A DNA stretch of 64,000 nt from Dehalococcoidia bacterium (GTDB taxonomy: Bacteria; Chloroflexota; Dehalococcoidia; GIF9; UBA5629). Location: NCBI GenBank assembly GCA_041653995.1, contig JBAZEK010000003.1, forward strand, positions 283,901 to 347,900. The letters are read 5' to 3'. Below the pieces are notes generated by a model. It was given only the letters and a program-made list of their open reading frames with translations. It was not told the DNA's origin and ran no database searches. The translations under genes and the position numbers were made by a program. This document shows positions 8,629 to 17,925 of the stretch, piece by piece. Positions within the stretch are counted from its first letter, which is position 1. Each line of letters starts with the position of its first letter.

Positions 8629-9417
8629 ATGAATGAATCAGATCTGCTCAAGGTGGCCGACCTGAATCTCATCGAGTTCTGGCGGGAGAGTTCGAGATGG
8701 ATTCCTAATACAGAGATCGTCGAGAAACACGGAACCGTATTCATAGATTGCGGCATCGATTTCCCCGGATGCAGCCTTGTGTTCAACCTGTCGGAGGATC
8801 CGGAACAACCCGCGGAATTTATTGCCCGCGCCAAAGCCTTTTTCTCCGGCAGAAAGCGCGGCTTCTCAGTCATACTGCGGGGCCATCGTGACCGGGACAT
8901 TATTCAATACTGCAAAGAACAGAAAATATTCCTGGTCGGCGATCCGCTCGGCATGGTTCTGGAAAGAAAAGCGAAAGGCGGAGAAAAGCCCCCAGGAGCG
9001 GAACTGCGCTGGGTCAGCAGCGGCGGTGGACTACAGGACTTCAGGTCGGTTGCGGCGGAATCATTTTTAGACCTGTTATTTCCACGGGAGGTAAGCGAGG
9101 CTTATTTCACGCATGTTGAGCGCGTGCTGAGCCCGTTTTCAATACTGGCAACGGTCTATTACGAAGACGAGCCCGCATGTTGCGCCATGACCATGCTCAG
9201 CCACGGCATCGGCGGGATCTACTGGGTGGGCACGACCAGGAAAGCGCGCGGCAAAGGCCTGGCCAAATACTGCGTGCAGGAAGTTAGCAACGCCGCGATC
9301 GACATGGGCGCAAGGGTGGTTGTACTGCAGGCAAGCCATTTCGGAAGCCCTGTATATCCCAAGATCGGCTATCGCGAGTTCAGCACATATCCTCACTTTA
9401 TATGCTCGAGCAGATGA
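8629..9417 (+). CDS. GNAT-family N-acetyltransferase
   Basis: A 262-residue protein from the ATG at 8629, chosen because GGGGGAAG lies just upstream and a strong promoter overlaps the possible upstream start. The C-terminal half (about 150-262) is a GNAT fold: the segment GIYWVGTTRKARGKGLAKYC carries the acetyl-CoA-binding R/Q-x-x-G-x-G/A-like loop, followed by VVLQASHFGSPVYPKIGYRE, the usual GNAT end. The N-terminal half is not recognised and may define the substrate. Transcribed alone. Confidence 0.8.
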   Translation: MNESDLLKVADLNLIEFWRESSRWIPNTEIVEKHGTVFIDCGIDFPGCSLVFNLSEDPEQPAEFIARAKAFFSGRKRGFSVILRGHRDRDIIQYCKEQKIFLVGDPLGMVLERKAKGGEKPPGAELRWVSSGGGLQDFRSVAAESFLDLLFPREVSEAYFTHVERVLSPFSILATVYYEDEPACCAMTMLSHGIGGIYWVGTTRKARGKGLAKYCVQEVSNAAIDMGARVVVLQASHFGSPVYPKIGYREFSTYPHFICSSR

Positions 9418-9422
9418 GCATA

Positions 9423-9458
9423 GGCGCCGGGAGTGTGCAGCTTCTCCTCATCGATTAA
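9423..9458 (+). pseudogene. Twelve-codon tail of a lost GH39 paralogue
   Basis: The frame GAGSVQLLLID-stop matches the end of the intact GH39 protein, GAESVQLLIFD-stop at 7608-7643, with most bases identical and a similar GGCTGCGG sequence just after the stop. It lies directly behind the acetyltransferase stop codon. Interpreted as a deletion scar that kept only the gene end. Confidence 0.5.
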
Positions 9459-9490
9459 CCGGCTGCGGCTGCACGGGTAGTATAATGTGA

Positions 9491-11497
9491 GTGTCAGATA
9501 ATCAGCCTGACGGCACAGGAATAGCCAGCATGCGCAGTACCCCTATGAGGCCGGGAAAATTCACCTATTCCCCCCACGCGCCTGTAGAGAGGACCAGAAT
9601 CACTCTCGGCTTGATCAGGCGTGTTTTCGGCTATGCCCGCCCCTATCTGTGGTTGCTCCTGGGGCTACTGTTCATCACGCTGGCTTCCACCGGCCTGTCT
9701 TTGCTGACACCCCTTATCTTGCGCCAGTTGATCGACCAGACTCTCCCGGCACGGGATTTGCAGCAACTTATCTGGCTATCACTGGGCCTGCTGGCAATCC
9801 CGCTGTCAAACGGCGGCCTGCACGTATGGCAAAGGCAGGTCAACGCCCGGGTGGGCGAAGGCATAGTATATGACCTGCGGGCTGAGCTGTTCTCGCACCT
9901 GCAGCGGATGTCGCTCAGTTTTTTCACGCATACTAAAATCGGCGAGTTGATGAGCCGCCTGAACAATGACGTGGTAGGCGCGCAAAATGCCATCAGCAAC
10001 ACGTTCATCAACTTCATCATCAGCCTGATCCAGGCGACGCTGGTGCTGGCTGTGATGTTTACGCTGGAATGGCGACTGACATTGGTCAGCATTGCCGTAT
10101 TGCCGCTTTTCCTGATCGCGGCGCGCAACCTGGGGAGCCGCCTGCAGGATATCGCCCGTTTGCAGCTCAATCTCATAGCCAAAATGAACGCGGTGATGAA
10201 CGAATTGCTTAACATCAGCGGCTCTTTACTGGTTAAGCTTTTTGGGCGTACGGCTGAGGAAGATCAGCGTTTCCGGGAACGCGCGGGGGATGTCCGCAAC
10301 ATCGGTGTGCGCCGCGCGGTAACAGGCACCCTCTTCTTCGTCAGCGTAGGATTACTGAGTTCAGTCGGCGTCGCTCTGGTATACGGCATAGGCGGCTTCC
10401 TGGTCATTCAGCAGGAGCTGACCATCGGCACCATCGTAGCCCTTTGTGCGTATTTGAGCAGCCTGTACGGCGCTCTTCAGGGCCTGACCAACGCGCCGGT
10501 TGATTTTGCCACCTCTATGGTAAGCTTTGAGCGCGTATTTGAAGTGCTGGACCTGCCTCTGGAGATAAAGGAGAAGCCCGACGCCCATGTTCTAAAGAAC
10601 ACCCGGGGCGTGCTGGAGTTCGACGATGTGAGTTTCCGCTATGCAGTGGACGATAAGGGACTGCTGAAGGATGTGCAGCGCTTCGGGCAGATCCAGGATG
10701 TCCGCGCCGTGCTGTCGGGCGATGCTTCCGTAAAAGGCGGGAGCGATGAAAACGGCAACGGGGACGAGAGTTTATCAGCGCTCTCACAGGCGAGGGAGCA
10801 AACGCTGGAGCATATATCATTCAGGGCTGATCCCGGCCATCTGGTGGCGCTGGTCGGGCAGAGCGGGGCGGGAAAAACGACACTGACTTATCTCATCCCC
10901 CGTCTGTACGACCCGAATCAGGGGCGAATATTGATTGACGATTATGATTTGAGAGACGTGACACTTGCATCACTGGCGGGGCAAATCGGCATGGTTACCC
11001 AGGAAACCTACCTATTCCACGATACCGTCCGTGTTAACCTGCTTTATGCCAGGTCGGATGCCACACAGCAGGAGGTCGAAGCGGCGGCACGGGCGGCCAA
11101 CATCCACGATTTTATTATGGAGCTGCCGGACCGCTATGAGACGATCGTCGGCGAGCGCGGTTACCGCTTCAGCGGTGGTGAGAAACAGAGGCTGGCGCTG
11201 GCACGTGTGATTTTGAAGGATCCACGTATTTTAGTACTTGACGAAGCGACCAGCTCGCTCGACAGCGAGTCGGAAGCGCTGATACAGGACGCGCTCAAGC
11301 ACGTCATGACCGACAGGACAAGCATTGTTATTGCCCACCGTCTGAGCACTATACTGTCGGCCGATTTGATACTGGTAATGGACCGCGGCCGGATTGTTGA
11401 GCGCGGCACGCACGTAGAGCTGCTGGCGAAAGAGGGATTATATGCCCGGCTGTATCAAACCCAGTTTCGTACCAAGCAGGGTAAAAAAGCGGAATAA
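9491..11497 (+). CDS. ABC exporter half-transporter (permease-ATPase fusion)
   Basis: A 668-residue type IV ABC exporter (MsbA/MdlB-like). It has an N-terminal six-helix transmembrane domain (about 50-335) and a C-terminal nucleotide-binding domain with Walker A GQSGAGKTT, signature FSGGEKQRL, Walker B ILVLDEA and the H-loop IVIAHRLS. A charged, glycine/asparagine-rich insertion (about 400-430) sits between the domains, unusual for the family. It would act as a homo- or heterodimer exporting lipid, drug or peptide; no second half-transporter is adjacent. The start is GTG at 9491 with no clear RBS; ATG at 9530 is an alternative. Confidence 0.9.
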   Translation: MSDNQPDGTGIASMRSTPMRPGKFTYSPHAPVERTRITLGLIRRVFGYARPYLWLLLGLLFITLASTGLSLLTPLILRQLIDQTLPARDLQQLIWLSLGLLAIPLSNGGLHVWQRQVNARVGEGIVYDLRAELFSHLQRMSLSFFTHTKIGELMSRLNNDVVGAQNAISNTFINFIISLIQATLVLAVMFTLEWRLTLVSIAVLPLFLIAARNLGSRLQDIARLQLNLIAKMNAVMNELLNISGSLLVKLFGRTAEEDQRFRERAGDVRNIGVRRAVTGTLFFVSVGLLSSVGVALVYGIGGFLVIQQELTIGTIVALCAYLSSLYGALQGLTNAPVDFATSMVSFERVFEVLDLPLEIKEKPDAHVLKNTRGVLEFDDVSFRYAVDDKGLLKDVQRFGQIQDVRAVLSGDASVKGGSDENGNGDESLSALSQAREQTLEHISFRADPGHLVALVGQSGAGKTTLTYLIPRLYDPNQGRILIDDYDLRDVTLASLAGQIGMVTQETYLFHDTVRVNLLYARSDATQQEVEAAARAANIHDFIMELPDRYETIVGERGYRFSGGEKQRLALARVILKDPRILVLDEATSSLDSESEALIQDALKHVMTDRTSIVIAHRLSTILSADLILVMDRGRIVERGTHVELLAKEGLYARLYQTQFRTKQGKKAE

Positions 11498-11690
11498 TAC
11501 CCGGCACGGCCCGGTATACCCGGAAAACACAACGCGGCTGGTGTGAAGTATGGCTGGATTATCAAAACCCATAACCAGTATCACCGGAAGGGCGTAATGA
11601 AGTACGTCGAAAAAGGTTCATTCGGATGGGATGCTGAAGAGGCGCGCGGCGCTGTGCCGCGGTTGATGTAGTTGCCCCCATCACCCGGCT
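11498..11690 (+). other. Intergenic stretch with a possible gene remnant
   Basis: Beyond the ABC stop the same frame stays open for 57 codons to a stop at 11669-11671, and includes a protein-like stretch (YGWIIKTHNQYHRKGVMKYV). No start codon with an RBS and no recognised family. It may be another leftover gene tail or chance. Confidence 0.2.
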
Positions 11691-13391
11691 TTATTCCAGC
11701 CACTCGTAGGTAAAAATGAATTTATAAAGGCCCACCGAAGCGACAAGTTGCCGGGTAGCGCCCTTCGTTCCCTTGGCAACCGCTGTCGGCAGCGTCACTG
11801 TCCCATTGAAATTTTTCTGGGCAGTAAGCATATAGGTTCCGTCGGGCGCCTGGAAATGAGTACTGTCCAGAGAAACGACCAGGTTGGGCGCCCCCCAACT
11901 ACTGGTGGTGAGCAACTTGTGAGAAACGGACATGGACGGTTTATCACCGGGCTTGATATATTCGGGAGGGTCGCCGATAACAGACTGGGTGGTGGAAGAA
12001 CATTCAGTGGCGGTTCCCGCGCCGATTATGTTGCCGTTCGCGTCGGTTCGCCAGGTCTTGACTTTAAAGCCGGTCAATCTGCCGCCGCTTGCCTGGGCAT
12101 AGTCGATCAGAACACTGGTAGTGCCCGCCAGGTAACTGGATCGTGGCTGACCGTCCTGTGCATAAGGCACGTATACGTAGCTTTTGCGGTGCCAGACGCC
12201 CTGGCTGGTGGAAGATGAGGTTGAAGTTGCTGTAGATGATGATGTGGTTGCCGTCGACGAAGATGATGTCTGTCCGGTGGTGGTGAAGCTGCTCAGTTTG
12301 GCCACCCACTTATATACGGTTCCTCCCGGACTGGAGAACGTGCCGGCCATGTCCCTGTCTTTGATAGTGCCGGTATATGTCTGGTTACCTGCGTCACGGT
12401 AGAAAGTTACAGCTCCGGTTTGAGAGTTGCAGCTTATATTTTTGAGCGTCTCCCATCTGCCGTGGGCATCGAGGTAGAGCCTGCCGACCATTTTCCCGTT
12501 TTCCACCCAGAATTCCATTTTGCCGGTATAGTTGTTGAAATTGACCGCCCAGGTTCCACCCAGGCTGCCGGCCCAGTAGCTGGCCGAGCCGACGGCCGCA
12601 GATGAGCCCGAGGTTGTCGCGCCGCTCTGCCAGCCGGAAGAGGCGGACGCCCCGGAATTGCTGTCAGAAGGCGGAACGTAGGTTGAAGAGGATGCATTCC
12701 AGCCTGCGTCAGTCACCGGAGAAGTTGCTGTATCCGGAGAGTAATCAGTATCTGCGACGGCCTCCGGCTGTTGATCGCCCGCCGCGACGTCCGAATATGC
12801 GCCTGTAAGGTCCACGCTGCCGTCAGGCAGCAGTATCGCCACTGATTGCGTCGCACCGTCAACGACGCTGAAATCCACCGACTCCGTCACTCCCGCGCCG
12901 CTGACCTGGACGCGGTATGAGCCCAGCGGCCAGCCTTCATCCGGCGCCTCGAGTGTAAAAGACCCTCTGCCGAAGTCCTTGCCGGTCTTGGACTGGGAAG
13001 TGCCGATGGAGTAGTCGTCGTCCAGATAAATCCATTCGACGCTGATCGTGTTCTCATTGAAGTTATCGTAGATAAACCAGGCGAAGAATTTGTCGGTATC
13101 CTTTGAGTACTGCGAAACCCTGTCGGCAGGAATGTAGTTGACCACGTTGGAAGTCAACATCAACTCCAGTATCCTGGGACTGCCGGACTCCCTCAGGTCA
13201 CCGTACTTGTCCGTGATCGCGTTTATCATTGCCGTCTCTTCGGCGGTATTGCCGAAATTACCGGAAGACGTGGCAACAGGCTGTGTTGCCCTGCTGAACC
13301 TGGCCTTGAGCGTTCCCGCAATATCCTTGCAACCGATGCATAAACCGGCCACAAATATGAACGTAACAAGCAAAATCAGTTTTGACTTCAA
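11691..13391 (-). CDS. Large surface lipoprotein of unknown function
   Basis: A 566-residue protein with a lipoprotein signal peptide (Cys21 in LCIGC). Residues about 50-210 look like a beta-rich domain. A Ser/Thr/Gly-rich linker (215-270) leads to a lipocalin-like beta sheet (272-365, beginning with a GTWAVNF-type strand), then a Ser/Thr-only linker (about 372-395) and a final beta domain. The linkers suggest an extended surface protein. No catalytic motif is seen. It has its own strong promoter upstream (13460-13488). No family is recognised with confidence. Confidence 0.7.
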   Translation of the reverse strand: MKSKLILLVTFIFVAGLCIGCKDIAGTLKARFSRATQPVATSSGNFGNTAEETAMINAITDKYGDLRESGSPRILELMLTSNVVNYIPADRVSQYSKDTDKFFAWFIYDNFNENTISVEWIYLDDDYSIGTSQSKTGKDFGRGSFTLEAPDEGWPLGSYRVQVSGAGVTESVDFSVVDGATQSVAILLPDGSVDLTGAYSDVAAGDQQPEAVADTDYSPDTATSPVTDAGWNASSSTYVPPSDSNSGASASSGWQSGATTSGSSAAVGSASYWAGSLGGTWAVNFNNYTGKMEFWVENGKMVGRLYLDAHGRWETLKNISCNSQTGAVTFYRDAGNQTYTGTIKDRDMAGTFSSPGGTVYKWVAKLSSFTTTGQTSSSSTATTSSSTATSTSSSTSQGVWHRKSYVYVPYAQDGQPRSSYLAGTTSVLIDYAQASGGRLTGFKVKTWRTDANGNIIGAGTATECSSTTQSVIGDPPEYIKPGDKPSMSVSHKLLTTSSWGAPNLVVSLDSTHFQAPDGTYMLTAQKNFNGTVTLPTAVAKGTKGATRQLVASVGLYKFIFTYEWLE

Positions 13392-13459
13392 GGCATTCCT
13401 CCCTTAACAAAGTATTGTTATTTGTGAGGCGATCGTTGCATACGATATAAGAACAACTG

Positions 13460-13488
13460 ATAGTAAACAATTACTCAGTTTTTGTCAA
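13460..13488 (-). promoter_or_regulatory. Strong promoter for the lipoprotein gene
   Basis: On the minus strand: perfect TTGACA (13488-13483), 17-base spacer, TACTAT (13465-13460), about 70 bases before the ATG. The spacer holds a small AGTAA/TTACT inverted repeat that may be an operator. Confidence 0.65.
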
Positions 13489-13556
13489 GACCCCCCACCC
13501 GGGGTGACAAGAGTTTTAATGAAAAGGGATGGGACAGACAGGCACATTAATAGCCC

Positions 13557-16019
13557 TTACTCATTCCATTCCTTGGTTACCGTAGCCAGGTTCTGATTGG
13601 CGATTTGCACGATGGCAGGTATCTGCGAAACAAGCATTATCAGGACCGCCATGGCTGCAGCAACGACATAGGAACGCGGCAGTATCTCCAATGTAAAGCT
13701 GATAATGTCCTCAGCGCTGGTAGACATGGCGTCAAAAAACAGGTGGCTGATATAGTTGCCAAGGGGTATGCCCATTGCTACGCCGATTGTGGCTATCAGT
13801 ATATTTTCAAGTGAAATCATGAATGACAGCATCCTGTTTCCCAGCCCGACGGCCCGCATGGTGGCCATCTCCCTGGTACGCTGAGTCACGTTGACCATCA
13901 CCCCGTTGAAGATGATTGCGCCTCCCAGGGCGATGCCCATCATCAGCATAATGCCTATCATAACCCAGAAAAAGCCCATCTGTTCATCCAGCATTTTTCT
14001 GGTATCGGTTGTAAGTTCGATCGAGGCGACCTGCGGTATATTGTAAATCCTTTTAATCGTGTACTCACTCGGCTCACCCTGGAATTTGACCATGATCGAG
14101 GTGGCGGCGCCGAAGTCCTTCTGCAGCTTCTGGACCTCCCTGAGCGGCATATACGCCCTGCCTCCGATATACGACCAGATATAGCCGGCCAGCCTTTTAT
14201 CGGTTTCCCCCACCGTGCCCGTAAGCGGCTCTAATCTGATCGTGTCGCCTATCTCAGCGCCCAGCTTGTCTTTGTATGAAGAGGGCAACAGTATCCCATC
14301 CGACGTGACATCCACCCGCACCCCATCGGGGGTAATAAGATTTAGCATAACGGAATTTTCTTCTATTCCCTCGATACTGCTGTCGATCTTTACATCCTTG
14401 AATCTTATGCGGTAGGGTATATCGAGCACGGCCTCCGCCGCCTGGATTCCCGCCAGGTGGTTGATAAGGCTGACATTGGAAGCAGCGCTTCTGCCCTGCA
14501 GATGGATCATGGCGTCATATTGCTGGACAATGCCATACTGGCGTGAGAACATCTGATCAACCGCGTCCACGAATGACATGGCAACCAGCACCAGGACAAT
14601 TGCGGAGGCGATGCCTGAAGCCATAAACAGGCTGCGCCTGATATTACGGAAAACGTTGCGTACGGGCATCTTGATGAAATAGGGGAACGGCCTCAGTAAA
14701 AAAGTCAACAGCTTCATAATATACCTGTTGCCGACGCTCGGCGCCGGGGGACGCATGGCTTCGGCGGGTTGTATACGTATGGTAGACCATGCCGGCAGCA
14801 GGCCTGCCAGCAGCGGTATCAGCATTCCCGCAGCCATGCCCCCGCAGATGGCGCCCCAGTGAACTCCGGTTAAAATGATGGGAATATTGAGAGCAGTTAC
14901 ATACATCTCGGTCAGAGCGCCGGCCCACAGATGACCGGCTATGACACCTGTCAGAGACCCGATGAAACCAACCGTGAAGGCAAACCCGAGGTAGTGCACC
15001 ATTATAGTCCCCTGTGAGTAACCCATAGCGCTCATCAGCCCTATCTGGATGCGCTGCGATTCGATAAGGCGGTTGAGCAATACGTAAATGGTCAGCGAGG
15101 CCATGGAGAGAAACAGCAGGGGAAAAAGAAAGGCCAGCATGGCAAACGATTCCATATCCTGCCTGAGCAGCTGAACAACCGGCAGGTTTTTCCTCTCCGT
15201 CATATAAGCGGTGCGTATCTCCCGGACGATATCGATACGCCGGTTTTCAAGCACCACCGGATCGTCTTTTGAGGTCATCCGCTTGATATAATTGCGTTCT
15301 AATATGGTCCGTACCTGGCTCAATATCCAGTCATTGTCCATATCGGGATCTACGGAAAGGGTTATCTCATTGACCATACCTTCCATATCGAACAGTTTTT
15401 CGGCCTCATTCAGCGGCATGAAAACGACACCGAAGGTGCGGGGTGTGACCATGGGTTCCTGGGCGCTTTTGACCACCCAGATATATTCCGGACTCATCAC
15501 AACACCGCGGATGAGGAAACTCGATTTTACCCCCTCGTTTTTAAGCGTCAACCAGTCGCCCGGCTTCAGGTTATAATAGTCGGCGAAATGCCTCTCCACC
15601 AGTATTTCACGGCCGAATGAACGGCTGAAGTAATTGCCGACTTCAATCTCCACCCTGTTTATCACGGGCATTTTGTTCTCGGGCAACGAGATCACCCTGC
15701 CGGCTACCTTCTCCCCGCTTTCGCCCCCCATATCGATAAACAGGTCCCTCACTATTCGTCCGTTGGCCTCCACACCCGCTATTTCGTTCATGTCTTTGAC
15801 CGCGTTGCGCCCTATTCCATCGACCGATATCCAGTAATCAGCCATATTAAGACGGTCATAGAAGGCGTTGTACGACATGTTGAGGTTAAGGTAGGCTTCA
15901 TAGCAGGTTATGAATACAGAGACGCCGAGGAATATGATAAAGGCCACTGCGCCGTACTGGATTTTACCTTTCCAGATGTCCCTGAATAACTTGAGATGGA
16001 TGCGGGGGATTTTTACCAT
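13557..16019 (-). CDS. FtsX/MacB-type ABC transporter permease
   Basis: An 820-residue permease of the FtsX/LolC/MacB class. There is one N-terminal transmembrane helix (about 20-42), a large extracytoplasmic domain, a three-helix FtsX block (about 290-410), a fourth helix near 460-485, a second extracytoplasmic domain and a final three-helix FtsX block (about 690-810). This double architecture is typical of permeases that act without membrane-spanning transport of lipid, extracting lipoproteins or shaping the envelope. Its start overlaps the stop of the ATPase gene by seven bases (ATGGTAA), so the two are translationally coupled. Confidence 0.9.
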   Translation of the reverse strand: MVKIPRIHLKLFRDIWKGKIQYGAVAFIIFLGVSVFITCYEAYLNLNMSYNAFYDRLNMADYWISVDGIGRNAVKDMNEIAGVEANGRIVRDLFIDMGGESGEKVAGRVISLPENKMPVINRVEIEVGNYFSRSFGREILVERHFADYYNLKPGDWLTLKNEGVKSSFLIRGVVMSPEYIWVVKSAQEPMVTPRTFGVVFMPLNEAEKLFDMEGMVNEITLSVDPDMDNDWILSQVRTILERNYIKRMTSKDDPVVLENRRIDIVREIRTAYMTERKNLPVVQLLRQDMESFAMLAFLFPLLFLSMASLTIYVLLNRLIESQRIQIGLMSAMGYSQGTIMVHYLGFAFTVGFIGSLTGVIAGHLWAGALTEMYVTALNIPIILTGVHWGAICGGMAAGMLIPLLAGLLPAWSTIRIQPAEAMRPPAPSVGNRYIMKLLTFLLRPFPYFIKMPVRNVFRNIRRSLFMASGIASAIVLVLVAMSFVDAVDQMFSRQYGIVQQYDAMIHLQGRSAASNVSLINHLAGIQAAEAVLDIPYRIRFKDVKIDSSIEGIEENSVMLNLITPDGVRVDVTSDGILLPSSYKDKLGAEIGDTIRLEPLTGTVGETDKRLAGYIWSYIGGRAYMPLREVQKLQKDFGAATSIMVKFQGEPSEYTIKRIYNIPQVASIELTTDTRKMLDEQMGFFWVMIGIMLMMGIALGGAIIFNGVMVNVTQRTREMATMRAVGLGNRMLSFMISLENILIATIGVAMGIPLGNYISHLFFDAMSTSAEDIISFTLEILPRSYVVAAAMAVLIMLVSQIPAIVQIANQNLATVTKEWNE

Positions 16020-16717
16020 TCCAGCATATCCGGATCGAGCGGGTGCTCATTACGTGTAACCTCTACAATGCGGCCGTCGCGCATTCTGATCAACCTGTCG
16101 GCAATCGCGCCTACCGGAGCATTATGGGTAACGACAATAATGGTCTTATGGCTGGCCTCATTAAGGGTCCGCAACAGCTTGAAGATGCGCTTCCCCGTCT
16201 CGAAATCAAGGCTGCCCGTAGGTTCATCACAGAGTATGACCCGGGGATCGGTCGCCAGCGCGCGCGCGACAGCGACCCGCTGGTTCTCTCCTCCCGACAG
16301 TTCGCTGGGGAAATGTTCCGTGCGATGCTCCAATCCAACTTCTTTGAGTAAATCACCGGCCGGCGTGGGATTCTTTGCCAGCTCAGCGGCAAACTCCACG
16401 TTTTCCCGTGCATTGAGCGTGGGGATGAGGTTGAAAAACTGAAATATGAATCCGATCTGGTGGCGCCTGTATTCCGTGAGCTGGGCCCGGCTCATTTTCG
16501 AGATGTTGATCCCGCTGACTTCCACCGATCCCGAGGTGGGTATATCCAGCCCGCCGATCAAATTGAGCAGCGTGGTCTTACCTGATCCGCTCGGGCCCAG
16601 CAGCACAATAAACTCACCCGGAAAGACTTCAAGGGATACTTCATTCAACGCGACCACGTTGGTGCGGCCCATGGCATAAATTTTGGAAACTTTGTCTAAC
16701 TTTACACTGGGATTCAT
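16013..16717 (-). CDS. ABC transporter ATP-binding protein (LolD/MacB type)
   Basis: 234 residues from the ATG at 16717. An in-frame upstream start at 16765 adds residues not typical of the family, so the shorter form is preferred. Walker A GPSGSGKTT, Q-loop FQFFNLIPTL, signature LSGGENQRVAVARAL, Walker B VILCDEPTGSLD and H-loop VVTHNA are all intact. It powers the FtsX-type permease encoded immediately downstream with a 7-base overlap. A good promoter lies about 110 bases upstream. Confidence 0.92.
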   Translation of the reverse strand: MNPSVKLDKVSKIYAMGRTNVVALNEVSLEVFPGEFIVLLGPSGSGKTTLLNLIGGLDIPTSGSVEVSGINISKMSRAQLTEYRRHQIGFIFQFFNLIPTLNARENVEFAAELAKNPTPAGDLLKEVGLEHRTEHFPSELSGGENQRVAVARALATDPRVILCDEPTGSLDFETGKRIFKLLRTLNEASHKTIIVVTHNAPVGAIADRLIRMRDGRIVEVTRNEHPLDPDMLEW

Positions 16718-16825
16718 CTGAACCTGCCATGAATAACTTCGGGTAAATTCGCCGGGCAACCGCAATCGGGTTCAATCCTGCAACGCATATAAACACACGC
16801 TTATAAGAATTAGATACTTATGTGT

Positions 16826-16854
16826 ACTTTAGCGCTTGCAATTTAAGGTGTCAA
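16826..16854 (-). promoter_or_regulatory. Promoter of the ABC ATPase-permease operon
   Basis: Minus strand TTGACA (16854-16849), 17-base spacer and TAAAGT (16831-16826). It is positioned upstream of the ATPase start, leaving a leader of about 100 bases. Confidence 0.6.
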
Positions 16855-16985
16855 TACAATTTTCTATCAGAGTTGCTCCATTTTATCGCATGGTCGATCA
16901 TTCAGACGGCGCAGGCCGATGCCGGAAACCGGCGCCCTCAGAATACAGCTTCTTCCTACAGATAAGCCGACGCTTCTTCAGGATA

Positions 16986-17015
16986 TTTAACATCCATAGC
17001 GCGCGGTGCTAAGAT
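16986..17015 (+). promoter_or_regulatory. Possible promoter for the small genes at 17033
   Basis: TTTAAC (16986-16991), 18-base spacer, TAAGAT (17010-17015). Only 17 bases lie between the -10 box and the ATG, giving a very short leader. Weak call. Confidence 0.3.
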
Positions 17016-17032
17016 AGTCTTAACGGTGACCT

Positions 17033-17239
17033 ATGAAAAAGAAGACAGTCGCGTTCTGGAATATATACGACGCTGAAACAAAAGCTTTGATACAGAAGGA
17101 AAAGGCCATGACGCACGACGCCATGCCTATCGCCGGAGTATTGCTGATCGGCATGCCCGGCAAATACCACGCGATTGTGAGGGATTTCAAGTTCAAGGGC
17201 ATTAAGGACAAACTGCCCTGCTACGACGTTTACTTATGA
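17033..17239 (+). CDS. Small protein of unknown function
   Basis: 68 residues with no signal peptide or membrane segment. It has a charged N-terminus and the C-terminal motif FKFKGIKDKLPCYDVYL. A GGTGA ribosome-binding-like sequence sits before the ATG. The four-base overlap (ATGA) with the next gene indicates a coupled pair. A decayed relative of its C-terminus is present at 8386-8517, so the family had at least two members in this genome. Function not recognised. Confidence 0.6.
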   Translation: MKKKTVAFWNIYDAETKALIQKEKAMTHDAMPIAGVLLIGMPGKYHAIVRDFKFKGIKDKLPCYDVYL

Positions 17240-17454
17240 AACAGCAAATTGTAATCACGAGTGAAAAAGGCCGCGGCTTAAAGCTGATAAGCTGGATACT
17301 GGCTTATGCGGTCTGGATATTTATCTTTCTCATCCCCATCATAGGGATAGTCATAATATTGATATACCTGTCAAAGAACAGGGCGCAGCAGCGCGGCGCG
17401 GTCATAACAGACAGGACCCAAGCGCAGTATAAGAAACTCAATTCAGTCCGCTGA
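17236..17454 (+). CDS. Small single-span membrane protein
   Basis: 72 residues. A hydrophobic stretch (about 20-46, ILAYAVWIFIFLIPIIGIVI) forms one or two membrane helices between charged ends. Its start overlaps the stop of the preceding small gene (ATGA), so they are probably made together. No family recognised. Confidence 0.6.
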   Translation: MKQQIVITSEKGRGLKLISWILAYAVWIFIFLIPIIGIVIILIYLSKNRAQQRGAVITDRTQAQYKKLNSVR

Positions 17455-17460
17455 GGCGCC

Positions 17461-17559
17461 TCACTTGTGAGTGCAATCAAGAAACTTATCGTACAGGGAC
17501 GAGCCGATAAAAGTCTTGTTTCCAATATGTGCGGAAATTGCGCCGGCCCTGCTGTCCAT
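17461..17559 (-). pseudogene. Tail of a lost arylesterase/paraoxonase-like gene (copy 1)
   Basis: The minus strand reads MDSRAGAISAHIGNK and then TFIGSSLYDKFLDCTHK, stop. The longer copy at 19705-19905 ends RLFIGSAWDDKFLDCTHK, and paraoxonases end YKGKLLIGTVF...LYCEL, so this is the last blade of a beta-propeller arylesterase. No upstream domain remains. The identical DCTHK-stop ending and DNA match show common descent of the two remnants. Confidence 0.5.
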
Positions 17560-17610
17560 AATAGAATACGGGAAGGGAAGGCCCACGGAATCTACAAAGG
17601 AGGCGGAGCG

Positions 17611-17904
17611 ATGGAGACCTATATCATGTTCGTTGGCTTTACGGAGGGGGGCCTGAAGGGGATAAAAAATCTTCCGGCAAAGATAAAAGCAGCCTCGACC
17701 ATACTTAAAACGGCAGGGGTAAAGACGCAGGGTTTCTACGCTGTAATGGGACTGGACCGCTTTGACGGCTTCTACATTGTCCAGGCCAGCGATGGCGAGA
17801 AAGCTGCGGCCGGAGCTTTAGCCCTGGCATCGCACGGTTTCATGCATACTAATACACTGCGCGCTTTTACCGAAACAGAATTCAGCCGGTTTGCCGCGTT
17901 ATAA
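17611..17904 (+). CDS. GYD-domain protein
   Basis: 97 residues from the ATG at 17611, chosen because AAAGGAGGCGGAG lies just upstream; the longer frame from 17467 merely runs antisense to a gene remnant. The sequence METYIMFVGFTEGGLKGIKN then KTQGFYAVMGLDRFDGFYIV matches the GYD family, small ferredoxin-like-fold proteins of unknown role. Here Gly-Leu-Asp replaces the usual GxYD centre. Confidence 0.8.
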   Translation: METYIMFVGFTEGGLKGIKNLPAKIKAASTILKTAGVKTQGFYAVMGLDRFDGFYIVQASDGEKAAAGALALASHGFMHTNTLRAFTETEFSRFAAL

Positions 17905-17925
17905 TCCTGAACCCGCGTTATTGCC

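Noticed and set aside
17467..17610. N-terminal extension of the GYD protein
   Set aside because: The strong RBS is at 17600-17609, and the extension lies antisense to an arylesterase tail.
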